Positions 50,854 to 58,685 of a stretch of DNA of 64,000 nt are shown here, in pieces. This stretch comes from Poriferisodalis sp965116245 (GTDB lineage Bacteria; Actinomycetota; Acidimicrobiia; Acidimicrobiales; Poriferisodalaceae). The notes beneath the pieces were generated by a model that did not search any database, was not told where the DNA came from, and saw nothing but the letters and a program-made list of their open reading frames with translations. Each line of letters begins with the position of its first letter. Position 1 is the first letter of the stretch. Where the stretch lies: the NCBI GenBank assembly GCA_965116245.1, contig OZ220497.1:372001-436000 (forward strand), written 5' to 3'. Both the position numbers and the translations under genes were made by a program.

Positions 50854-51602
50854 CAAGCGAGCGCATCCCCAACACCAGCCGCGAGTCCCGCCAGTCGGCG
50901 CGCATCGTGCAGGACAGCGTCAATCATGTCTTCGGTGAGACGGCCCGTGAAGGTGTTCTGTTGACTCGGATGAAACGAGCAAATGATGTGAGAGATGCCC
51001 GCTAAGGGCGTTGGCCCACCAGGCGGGTCGCCAAACCCAGCCACTTGAGCAACAACTCCGTGACCGAAACGGGGCCGAGGCCGTACGCCACCCATAGCGC
51101 CTAGCACACCGTAGGCGAAAGCACCCAAGGCGACCGCGACGCGTGCGTTAGCCAACAGCGCCAGCTCACGCTGCAGAAAAGGCCGACAGCTATCTCGCTC
51201 AGCGGGAGTGGGCTTGTTGGCTGGCGGCGCGCATCTAACCGCAGCGGTGACGTATGCATCGCTCAGCGCGAGCCCGTCGCCTGAGTGCTGAGACGTGGAC
51301 TGATTAGCGAATCCGCAGCGATGAAGCGCCGCATAGAGGAAATCACCCGAACGGTCGCCGGTGAACATCCGACCCGTGCGATTCGCCCCATGAGCGGCAG
51401 GCGCCAATCCGACAAGCACGACAGCGGCACCAGGGTCACCAAATCCAGGCACACCGCGACCCCAGTAGGTCTGGCTGGCGTAAGCAGCTCTCTTTTCGGT
51501 GGCGGTTTTCTCGCGCCATGCAACCAGCCGATCGCAACGCTTGCAGGTCGCAATCTCGTCGTTCAACAGGCGCAGACCCGCCACGTTGGTTGCTGCGTTC
51601 AC
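50853..51602 (-). CDS. udgB: Type-5 uracil-DNA glycosylase (UdgB)
   Basis: Removes uracil, hypoxanthine and similar deaminated bases from DNA. Motif A GLAPAAHGANRTGRMFTGD and motif B FHPSQQNTFTGRLT are those of family 5, and four cysteines (CKRC, then VRCAPP and RDSC) bind a [4Fe-4S] cluster. Start GTG 51602, about 250 aa. Divergent from the phosphoglycerate-mutase gene with 34 bp between. Confidence 0.93.
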   Translation of the reverse strand: MNAATNVAGLRLLNDEIATCKRCDRLVAWREKTATEKRAAYASQTYWGRGVPGFGDPGAAVVLVGLAPAAHGANRTGRMFTGDRSGDFLYAALHRCGFANQSTSQHSGDGLALSDAYVTAAVRCAPPANKPTPAERDSCRPFLQRELALLANARVAVALGAFAYGVLGAMGGVRPRPRFGHGVVAQVAGFGDPPGGPTPLAGISHIICSFHPSQQNTFTGRLTEDMIDAVLHDARRLAGLAAGVGDALA

Positions 51603-51636
51603 GACGCGAGTGTGCCAGCCAAGTAGCTTCGACCCG

Positions 51637-52275
51637 GTGCCGAAGCGACCTCGACCAACGCTCTTGCTGCTCATTCGTCACGGCCTCACTCCGACCACCG
51701 GTGTGGAGCTGTACGGCCGCCGAGCTGGCGTGCATTTGTCCGAGACTGGAGCACAGCAAGCGCAGCTTGTCGCAGAGCGCATCGCAGCGGGAGGGCGCAA
51801 GGTGGCGGCCGTCTACGCCAGTCCGCTGGAACGGGCTCAACAGACAGCCGCTCCCATCGCCGGTGCTGTTGGACGCAAAGTGCGTACCCACGACGGCCTC
51901 AACGAGGCGGACATGGGCCGCTGGACGGGGCGCAAACTCAGTGAGCTGCGAAAGCTGTCGGCTTGGTCGCAGGTGCAGCGCTACCCCAGCGGCTTTCAAT
52001 TCCCTGAAGGTGAAACGTTCCGCCAAATGCAGGCACGCATTACGGCTACAGCGAGCGAACTGGCGGACCGCCATCGCGGCGCAACCGTTGTCGCAGTCAG
52101 CCACGCTGATCCCATTCGGGCACTTGTAGCTGACGCTATGGGAACCCACCTGGACCTGTTTCAGCGAATCGTGGTGTCGCCGTGCTCGGTCACTGCGATC
52201 CTGTATACGGCTGACGGTCCGGTGGTACTGGCGACGAACAGCACAGCCGACCTAGCAGCATTGGCACCGGCATGA
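51637..52275 (+). CDS. Histidine phosphatase, MSMEG_4193 family
   Basis: 212 aa from GTG 51637. LLLIRHGLT is the phosphatase RHG motif, with SPLERAQQT, LNEADMGRW and the second His in VAVSHADPIR. It belongs to the actinobacterial phosphoglycerate mutase-like family that occurs with DUF3090 and SCO1664, as here. Stop overlaps the next start (ATGA). The substrate is not established. Confidence 0.88.
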   Translation: MPKRPRPTLLLLIRHGLTPTTGVELYGRRAGVHLSETGAQQAQLVAERIAAGGRKVAAVYASPLERAQQTAAPIAGAVGRKVRTHDGLNEADMGRWTGRKLSELRKLSAWSQVQRYPSGFQFPEGETFRQMQARITATASELADRHRGATVVAVSHADPIRALVADAMGTHLDLFQRIVVSPCSVTAILYTADGPVVLATNSTADLAALAPA

Positions 52276-52784
52276 CTGATGATTTTGATTTGCGCGATCT
52301 GGACACGTTTGCGGCAGGCACCGTGGGACCACCCGGACAGCGCATTTTCTTCCTGCAGGCCACCGAGGCGGGACATGTCATATCGCTGAAGCTGGAGAAA
52401 GGACAAGTCTGGGCGCTGGCGAGGTTGTTAAGGGAATTGCTTGGCGACCAAGACTACGAAGGTCCTGCGAGCGCTTTCGCACCGCTGGTTGAACCAGTCA
52501 GCGCAGCGTGGACGATTGGTCGGCTAGCGACGGGGATTGACACTGAAAATAAGGTGATCGTGGTCATCGCCTACGAAATACAAGACGAAGACGACGACAC
52601 GGAGCCAGAAGCGGACGCGGAAGGCGAAATGTTGTTTGAGGACGAGGAACGCACCGGTTCTCGCGCGCGCTTCCACCTTACCTACGCGATGGCGCTCGGA
52701 TTCGCCCAACAAGCGATACTGCTGGTTGAGGAAGGCCGCAACTTCGGCATGCGCAACGGACACCGTCCCCGCCGCGAGAAGTGA
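52272..52784 (+). CDS. DUF3090 family protein lacking the usual C-terminal zinc knuckle
   Basis: 170 aa. DLDTFAAGTVGPPGQRIFFLQA and the later AMALGFAQQAILLVEEGR match DUF3090. Other members I recall end with a CPLC...GHxC..NG knuckle after the GR; here the text passes straight from GRN to FGMRNGHR, without any cysteine. An acidic run (about 100-125) precedes it. Middle gene of the conserved three-gene set; function unknown, and often cited near mycothiol genes in Streptomyces. Confidence 0.85.
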   Translation: MTDDFDLRDLDTFAAGTVGPPGQRIFFLQATEAGHVISLKLEKGQVWALARLLRELLGDQDYEGPASAFAPLVEPVSAAWTIGRLATGIDTENKVIVVIAYEIQDEDDDTEPEADAEGEMLFEDEERTGSRARFHLTYAMALGFAQQAILLVEEGRNFGMRNGHRPRREK

Positions 52785-52825
52785 TAACGACACTCACTGC
52801 GGGGCGAGCCATCTGACCCTCTCCC

Positions 52826-53599
52826 ATGAACGAACCGGCCCCTCAACACACGCTGCCCCCCGACGAGAACGGTGAGCAACTCACGCTGCCGGTCATCCGA
52901 GACGCGCCAGCGATGGTTGCCCTAGACGTGTTGCGTCAAGGTGACATTTCGATTCTGGGACGGATGCCCTACAGCAGCAATGCCACCTTCTTGGTGCGCG
53001 TTGATCACCCAAAAACACCCACTGCCGCCATATACAAACCGGCCAAGGGCGAACGGCCGCTGTGGGATTTCCCCTCCGGACTGTACCGACGCGAGATCGC
53101 TGCTTTTGAGCTGTCGGAGGCCTTGGGGTGGCACATAATCCCACCAACCGTTGAGCGGGAAGGCCCGCTAGGAGTGGGCTCGGTTCAATTGTTCATTGAT
53201 GCCGACTTCGCCGAACACTACTTCACACTTGTTCGCGAGTATCGACACCATGGCGACCTGCGGCGAATATGTGCTTTCGACTTCATCGCAAATAACACCG
53301 ACCGCAAGTCTGGTCATTGTTTGGCATCACGCTGGGGTCCGATATTTGGCATTGACCAGGGGCTGTGTTTCGCGAGCGATTTCAAGCTGCGCACCGTCAT
53401 CTGGGACTTCGGTGGTGAAGCGTTCGATGGCGAACTTGGTGCCGCCATTCGATCAGCCGCAAGTCCGCCAGCCGAACTTGGGCAGTGGCTTCGATCAAAC
53501 GAACTCAGCGCGCTGGCGGAACGCGCGGACTGGCTCGCCAACTTCGGCAAGTTCCCCGACGACGATGGCGCCCGCAGGTGGCCTTGGCCGCTGGTCTAG
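52826..53599 (+). CDS. SCO1664 family protein (PI3/4-kinase-like fold)
   Basis: 257 aa. A kinase-like pattern is visible: Lys71 in AIYKP, the loop DFIANNTDRK (152-161) and the metal site IDQG (176-179), resembling the phosphatidylinositol 3/4-kinase fold. The family is restricted mainly to actinobacteria and travels with the two genes upstream. 41 bp after DUF3090. Substrate unknown. The stop codon lies in the first unit of a tandem hairpin repeat. Confidence 0.85.
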   Translation: MNEPAPQHTLPPDENGEQLTLPVIRDAPAMVALDVLRQGDISILGRMPYSSNATFLVRVDHPKTPTAAIYKPAKGERPLWDFPSGLYRREIAAFELSEALGWHIIPPTVEREGPLGVGSVQLFIDADFAEHYFTLVREYRHHGDLRRICAFDFIANNTDRKSGHCLASRWGPIFGIDQGLCFASDFKLRTVIWDFGGEAFDGELGAAIRSAASPPAELGQWLRSNELSALAERADWLANFGKFPDDDGARRWPWPLV

Positions 53600-53690
53600 C
53601 CAGCGGTAGCAACACAGCCGCTGGTTTAGCCAGCGGTAGCAACACAGCCGCTGGTCTAACCAGCGGTCACAAAACAGCCGCTGATTTAGC
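53587..53690. repeat. Tandem 30-bp hairpin repeats between convergent genes
   Basis: Units begin at 53587, 53617, 53647 and (partial) 53677. Each contains CCGCTGG-TCTAG-CCAGCGG, a perfect 7-bp hairpin, followed by AGCAACACAG. Units also pair with each other in the alternate register. The array overlaps the 3' ends of both the SCO1664-type gene and etfA, so it may act as a two-way terminator. Confidence 0.9.
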
Positions 53691-54648
53691 GGGACTTCAA
53701 CGTCTCAATCAGCGCAGGCATGACCTTGTGTACGTCGCCGACTATGCCGAGGTCGGCAACGCCGAAGATTGGCGCCTCTGGGTCTTTGTTGATTGCCACG
53801 ATGTTCTTGGCGCCCTTCATGCCCACAAGATGTTGGGTAGCGCCTGAGATGCCACAAGCGATATAGACATTCGGCTTCACCACCTTGCCGGTTTGGCCGA
53901 CTTGCTTGGCGTAGGGAACCCAGCCAGCATCCACAATTGCTCGCGAGGCCCCGGACGCGGCGCCCAGCAGACCCGCGAGCTCGTCCACCATTGAGTACGC
54001 CTCGGGCTGTCCCAATCCTCGACCCCCTGATACCACCACAGCAGCGTCGTCTAGCTGCGGTCCCGAGCGTTCCTCGGCATGACGACCAGTCACCCTGGCA
54101 CGCCCTGCCTCGCCGGGGTGTACCGCAGCGATGCTTGTCACAGCAGCCGCATCGCCTCCGGTGGGTTCCGCCTCAAAGCTCTTCGGGCGGAACATCGCAA
54201 GCGCCGGTGCTGGTGCCCGGTAAGCGGTGAACACATTCTGTGTGCCCCCAAAAACCGGCTCTTCGGTGACAAGCGCCCCATCACGGATCTGCGCGCCAAC
54301 GTTGTTGGTAGAAACTGGACGATCCATCAGTACCGCTAAGCGAGCCGCCGTATCGCGTCCATCCGTGGTTTGGCCAAAGAATACGGCGTCGGGCGACGTG
54401 GCCTCAATATGTGGGGCGAGTGCGGCGGCAGCGTGAACTCCCACCACCGCTTCGTCCAGACCGTCCAGCGCATAGACAGTTGATACGCCGTGCGCGCCCA
54501 GTTCCGCTGCCATGGCCTCGCCATGCATCGGCGCGAAAGCCGTGACTACATCGGCCAAGGTCCGGGCTTTGGCGGCCAACTCCAGCGTCAGACCAGAGGG
54601 TCCATCGGCATCGCCTTCAGCGAAGAGCAGAATTTGTGCGAATGTCAT
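53686..54648 (-). CDS. etfA: Electron transfer flavoprotein alpha subunit
   Basis: FAD-carrying subunit of ETF, which passes electrons from acyl-CoA and other dehydrogenases to the quinone pool. The C-terminal FAD motif is intact: PNVYIACGISGATQHLVGMK and KNIVAINKDPEAPIFGVADL. 320 aa, ATG 54648. 64 bp after etfB. Confidence 0.96.
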   Translation of the reverse strand: MTFAQILLFAEGDADGPSGLTLELAAKARTLADVVTAFAPMHGEAMAAELGAHGVSTVYALDGLDEAVVGVHAAAALAPHIEATSPDAVFFGQTTDGRDTAARLAVLMDRPVSTNNVGAQIRDGALVTEEPVFGGTQNVFTAYRAPAPALAMFRPKSFEAEPTGGDAAAVTSIAAVHPGEAGRARVTGRHAEERSGPQLDDAAVVVSGGRGLGQPEAYSMVDELAGLLGAASGASRAIVDAGWVPYAKQVGQTGKVVKPNVYIACGISGATQHLVGMKGAKNIVAINKDPEAPIFGVADLGIVGDVHKVMPALIETLKSR

Positions 54649-54712
54649 TGCGAGTAGTTCCAGTCAGTTTCGGGGGCCGAAGGCCGAGGGCTATCGAATA
54701 AAGACGCTTGGT

Positions 54713-55492
54713 TCAGATGACCTTGAGCTCGGTTAGAAACTCAACGATGTTGGTATGCGCGTCGCCCTCATCTGTGATGATCTCGCCAGCTTCGCGCTCA
54801 GGTGCCTCAGTAACTTCGACAGTTTCTTGACGGGCACCAGCCGCGCCGACTGACGCTGAGTCAATACCGAGAGTTGCAAGGTCCTTAGCATCAACAGGCT
54901 TTTTCTTAGCAGCCATAATTCCCTTGAACGAGGGGTAGCGCGGCTCAACCACACCAGCGGTAACCGACACAACTGCTGGCAGCGCGCACTCCACTTGGTC
55001 ATAGCCAGCTTCGGTTTGGCGTTGAATGCTCGCCACGCCGTCGGCGATCTCGATCTGCTTAGCAAAGGTGACCGATGGCAGTCCCATAACACCGGCGATC
55101 ATCTCGGGAACTGTTCCGGTGTAGCCGTCGCTGGACTCAACCCCAGCCAGCACGAGATCCGCTTCAAGCTCAGCTATGGCAGCTCCAAGCACCTTGGCAG
55201 TACCCAGCGCGTCGCTGCCCGCAAGCGCATCATCACTGATCAACACAGCATCGTCGGCGCCCATGGCGAGGGCCGTCCGCAAACCGCTCGTCTCCGAACG
55301 AGGCGCCATAGACACCAACGACACTTGACCGCCACCAGCGGCCTCGGCAAGCTGTAGTGCCATCTCGACACCGTAAGAGTCAGACTCGTCGAGTATCAGC
55401 TTGTCGTCTCGGTTCAACGTCCAGGTTTCGGGGACCAACTCACCCGGAATAGCTGGATCTGGGATCTGCTTGACGCACACAACGACCTTCAT
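54713..55492 (-). CDS. etfB: Electron transfer flavoprotein beta subunit
   Basis: 259 aa AMP-binding partner of EtfA. Starts MKVVVCVKQIPDP at ATG 55492; GVESSDGYTGTVPEMIAGVMG and the ETF beta signature (VEPRYPSFKGIMAAKKKP) are present. A much longer upstream frame exists but consists of Cys/Arg/Ser sequence from a repeat-rich intergenic region and is rejected. Co-transcribed with etfA. Confidence 0.96.
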   Translation of the reverse strand: MKVVVCVKQIPDPAIPGELVPETWTLNRDDKLILDESDSYGVEMALQLAEAAGGGQVSLVSMAPRSETSGLRTALAMGADDAVLISDDALAGSDALGTAKVLGAAIAELEADLVLAGVESSDGYTGTVPEMIAGVMGLPSVTFAKQIEIADGVASIQRQTEAGYDQVECALPAVVSVTAGVVEPRYPSFKGIMAAKKKPVDAKDLATLGIDSASVGAAGARQETVEVTEAPEREAGEIITDEGDAHTNIVEFLTELKVI

Positions 55493-55547
55493 GGAGCGAG
55501 AGTCTGCCGACTCGCAACACCGTTGCCACATGGACAGCCCATGAAGT

Positions 55548-55661
55548 TCGCAAGGCTCGCGGTGTTGACAGCGCTCGCAAGGCTCGCTGTGCTCAGGGTG
55601 CTTGTTGTGCTTGATGGCCCTTGCGGAGTTCACCGTTTTCGATGGCGCTCGCAAGGCTCGC
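55548..55661. repeat. Three copies of TCGCAAGGCTCGC in the etfB-dagK gap
   Basis: Exact copies at 55548-55560, 55575-55587 and 55649-55661 in the 190-bp divergent gap. A TTGACA with 17-base spacing to TGTGCT (from about 55565) overlaps the second copy and could be the promoter of the lipid kinase gene; weak. Confidence 0.6.
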
Positions 55662-55682
55662 GTCTGGGGCGAGACTTGCGCG

Positions 55683-56636
55683 GTGCGTGTCTTGTTGCTT
55701 GTGAACGACTCTGCGTCATCCACGACAGCGCGGACACGTGTGCTAATCCACACCGCGCTCTCGCGACGACACGACACCGAGGTGGCCTTCACCAACCGAC
55801 GAGGTCATGCTGCTCGTCTGGCGCGCGGAGCAGCGACTGCTGGCACCGATGCGGTGATCGTGTTGGGAGGCGACGGCACACTCAACGAGGCAGCCAACGG
55901 CATTGCGGGCACCGACTGCGTGCTAGCAGCGCTGCCTGGCGGTTCGACCAACGTGTTCGCGCGCACCATCGGCACACCCGATGACCCAATGTTGGCAACC
56001 GAGGCGGTCCTTGACGCGTTCGAATCCAACCGAGTCACGACAGCGGGTCTCGGGCGCACTGGCGGCCGCTACTTCTTGTTTCATTGCGGCATCGGGCTAG
56101 ACGCCCAGGTGGTTGAGCAGGTGGAGCGACACCTGACGCTGAAGCGGTACCTGGGTCACCCGCTATTCCTGCTGGCGGGTATCGACACGCTGATGCGCCG
56201 CTGCGATCGACGGATAGGAACGCTCAGCGTCCGAACAACGGCGCCAGCGGTGGCGACCATAGACGGCTGCTTCATGGTCATCGTTGCCAACACCGATCCA
56301 TACACATTCCTAGGCAGTCGCGCTATCCGGATAGCACCCGCAGCATCCCTGCACACGGGACTTTCTGTGGTTGGGCTGCAGTCGCTGCGGTTCGCCGACG
56401 CGCTCAAGGTGTTTTCGGCAGTATTGCGCGTCAACGGCAATCTGAGCCAGGTGGATCCGAGCGTGGTGCAACGCTTCGATGATGTGCGAGATGTCACCGT
56501 GACCGGGTCACGCCCATTCGGTCACCAGCTCGACGGTGACCACCTAGGCCATACGAGACAGCTCCAGTTGGAGTGGGTGCCCGACGTGCTGCGCCTAGCG
56601 GTGCCCGTGCCGCTCGACCGACTCAGTCTTGGGTGA
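55683..56636 (+). CDS. Diacylglycerol/lipid kinase family protein
   Basis: About 317 aa from GTG 55683. The ATP-binding signature VLGGDGTLNEAANGIAG and LPGGSTNVFARTIG define the DAGK catalytic domain; the C-terminal domain has GIGLDAQVV and the ANTDPYTF segment. Members phosphorylate diacylglycerol, sphingoid or polyprenyl-type lipids at the membrane. Divergent from etfB. The exact lipid is not predictable. Confidence 0.88.
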   Translation: MRVLLLVNDSASSTTARTRVLIHTALSRRHDTEVAFTNRRGHAARLARGAATAGTDAVIVLGGDGTLNEAANGIAGTDCVLAALPGGSTNVFARTIGTPDDPMLATEAVLDAFESNRVTTAGLGRTGGRYFLFHCGIGLDAQVVEQVERHLTLKRYLGHPLFLLAGIDTLMRRCDRRIGTLSVRTTAPAVATIDGCFMVIVANTDPYTFLGSRAIRIAPAASLHTGLSVVGLQSLRFADALKVFSAVLRVNGNLSQVDPSVVQRFDDVRDVTVTGSRPFGHQLDGDHLGHTRQLQLEWVPDVLRLAVPVPLDRLSLG

Positions 56637-56677
56637 CTGCACATGGCTGCGCTGGTCGGGCTGGCTCAGTGCAAGGC

Positions 56678-58318
56678 TCAGGTGGCGTTCCGCAACGGGA
56701 TTTGTACAACCGCTTCCGAGCCGGGCGGAGGCGTGCGACGCCGCACCTCAAAGGTGCCGCCTAGATCTGCCCCGCACAGCGCCCGGACAATCGAGGTTCC
56801 GAGCCCACCTGAGCGCTGAGCGTTGTAGCGCTCCGGGATTCCGACTCCGTCGTCTCGCACCACCATTGACAGCCGGTCCCCCGGCAGTCGGGAAATTTCG
56901 ACTTCCACGCAACCTAGAGGGACCTCGTCCTGTTCTGGCTCATCTGGCCCAGAGGAGTCTGATGTAGGTGGCTGTGCGAACGTATGGTCCTCGATTGCCC
57001 ACAGCTTAGGAAAGGCGTGATCCACGGCGTTTTGTAGAAGTTCATTGAGTACCACTGCCAACGAGGTCGCCATCTGCGAGGGCAGCATCCCCGCTTCGCA
57101 GGAAACAGTGAACTCAATGGGCCGCTCGGGGAAGGTGATGCTCTGGCGCATGGTTTCAGTGAGCGTCTCAGCCACGCTGCAAAAATCAACATCATCGGTC
57201 GTCTCAGTTGAGAGCGTCTGATGAACAAGCGCTATAGCGCGGATACGTCGTCCAGCTTCTTCTAACGCTCGATTTGCCTCGCGCGATTCCAAGCGGCGAG
57301 CTTGGATACGCAACAGCGAAGAGACGGTCTGCAGGTTGTTGGTCACCCGGTGGTGAATCTCGCGAATCGTGGCTTCCTTAGAGATGAGCAACTGGTCACG
57401 GCGACGCAACTCGGTTACGTCGCGCAACAGAACTAGGGCATTGCGCACGGGGGTGTCGGTGAGTGGCAGCGCCTGTAGCTGCACCGTCACCGAACGGTGC
57501 TCTACCTCGCCAACCACCGGAATCCCTCCGCTGATGGCATGGCCCACCACGTCTGGCCCCAGGTCTAGGTCTCGCACGCGCCGACCGTGAACGTTGCCAC
57601 CTACGCCTATTCGGTGCAATGCACTGACAGCGTTCGGAGATGCAAACCCGATGCGGGTCGTTTCATCTGTGAGGAAGAGACCGTCGCCCACCCTTGGCGC
57701 GCCCTCGTCGGTATCCTCCGCATCTCGATACGGAAACTGTCCCGTGGCGACCATGCGAGCGAGGCGGTCAAACGTAGCTATATACGTACGTTCCAGCTCT
57801 CCCGGATCGCGGATATCAACAAAGCGCGGCGTGACCTCTCTGCTCATGACCGCGATCGTCACACCGTCAAACATCACCGGCACGGCTGTGATTCGGGCAC
57901 GCCGATCGCCTGGAACACGCAAACCCTCGCCTGTAACGGTCACACCGCGAGCAAACGCCTCTGACACCAACGGTCGTTCACCAGCAGTAACGCAGAGTCC
58001 GACATGATCATCGCGGTAGAGCGTGCGACCAGTCGTGGGACGGATCTGACCGATCACAGTCAACGGGCTGTCAGTGTTGAGGTGTCGCCAGGGACGAGCC
58101 GTGCCGTCGATTACGTCCGCGTCAGGCTCAGAGACCTCATCGGGCAGGTCGTCAAGGGAGGACACTCGTCCCGGCACGAACAACAGCAAGTCCGAAAATG
58201 ACAGGTCGGCCAGCAGCGACCACCATGACATGAGCTGTCGAATATGTCTGCGAGGACCATCATCGGCACGGTGACGCACATCAGCATCCGATGGCGACCG
58301 ATCAGCGGACGCCCTCAT
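56678..58318 (-). CDS. PdtaS-like sensor histidine kinase
   Basis: 546 aa, cytosolic. N-terminal GAF-like region (about 30-165), PAS-like region (about 205-300), then a HisKA_2 domain with the phospho-accepting His322 in REIHHRVTNNLQTVSSLL and a HATPase with DDGVGIPERY and GGLGTSIV. This is the layout of mycobacterial PdtaS, whose partner PdtaR is an ANTAR antiterminator. An insertion of Ser/Pro/Glu lies in the ATPase domain (about 455-475). No response regulator gene is next to it. Last gene of a minus-strand run. Confidence 0.85.
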   Translation of the reverse strand: MRASADRSPSDADVRHRADDGPRRHIRQLMSWWSLLADLSFSDLLLFVPGRVSSLDDLPDEVSEPDADVIDGTARPWRHLNTDSPLTVIGQIRPTTGRTLYRDDHVGLCVTAGERPLVSEAFARGVTVTGEGLRVPGDRRARITAVPVMFDGVTIAVMSREVTPRFVDIRDPGELERTYIATFDRLARMVATGQFPYRDAEDTDEGAPRVGDGLFLTDETTRIGFASPNAVSALHRIGVGGNVHGRRVRDLDLGPDVVGHAISGGIPVVGEVEHRSVTVQLQALPLTDTPVRNALVLLRDVTELRRRDQLLISKEATIREIHHRVTNNLQTVSSLLRIQARRLESREANRALEEAGRRIRAIALVHQTLSTETTDDVDFCSVAETLTETMRQSITFPERPIEFTVSCEAGMLPSQMATSLAVVLNELLQNAVDHAFPKLWAIEDHTFAQPPTSDSSGPDEPEQDEVPLGCVEVEISRLPGDRLSMVVRDDGVGIPERYNAQRSGGLGTSIVRALCGADLGGTFEVRRRTPPPGSEAVVQIPLRNAT

Positions 58319-58341
58319 GGGAATCTCAGTCCGCGGAAATA

Positions 58342-58572
58342 TCAGTCCGCGGCGAAGCCGATGCGTCGATCCCCAGCCGGATCCAGCTCAAGGTAGGCGA
58401 GCTTGTTGACGGGCACTGCGACGCGACGGCCGTTGCGATCGGTCAGCCAGAGAACCACTGCTTCGCCACCCAATGCGTTTTCCAGCTCTGCGGCTACACC
58501 TTCGCCAGCCTCATCGTCAACTTCGACGCTGATTTCGCGACCGCCGTGCGTGATGCCGATCCGGATGTCCAT
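58342..58572 (-). CDS. DUF3107 family protein
   Basis: 76 aa. MDIRIGITHGGREISVEVDD and the ending VPVNKLAYLELDP..RRIGF match the small actinobacterial DUF3107 family (ATP-binding protein annotation in some genomes, function unproven). ATG 58572; 23 bp before the sensor kinase on the same strand. Confidence 0.85.
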   Translation of the reverse strand: MDIRIGITHGGREISVEVDDEAGEGVAAELENALGGEAVVLWLTDRNGRRVAVPVNKLAYLELDPAGDRRIGFAAD

Positions 58573-58685
58573 GGCGGCAGGCTACCGGTGGCACCGCCAC
58601 CGCAGCCCCGACAGCAGCAAAGGCCGGTTCGCAGCAATCCGAAGCAACACTCAACCGCTTAACCCAAACAGCTACACCCAAACCA

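Noticed and set aside
54713..55795. EtfB with a 101-residue N-terminal extension
   Set aside because: The extension is low-complexity, repeat-derived and ends right at the canonical MKVVVCVKQIPDP start, which has an ATG.
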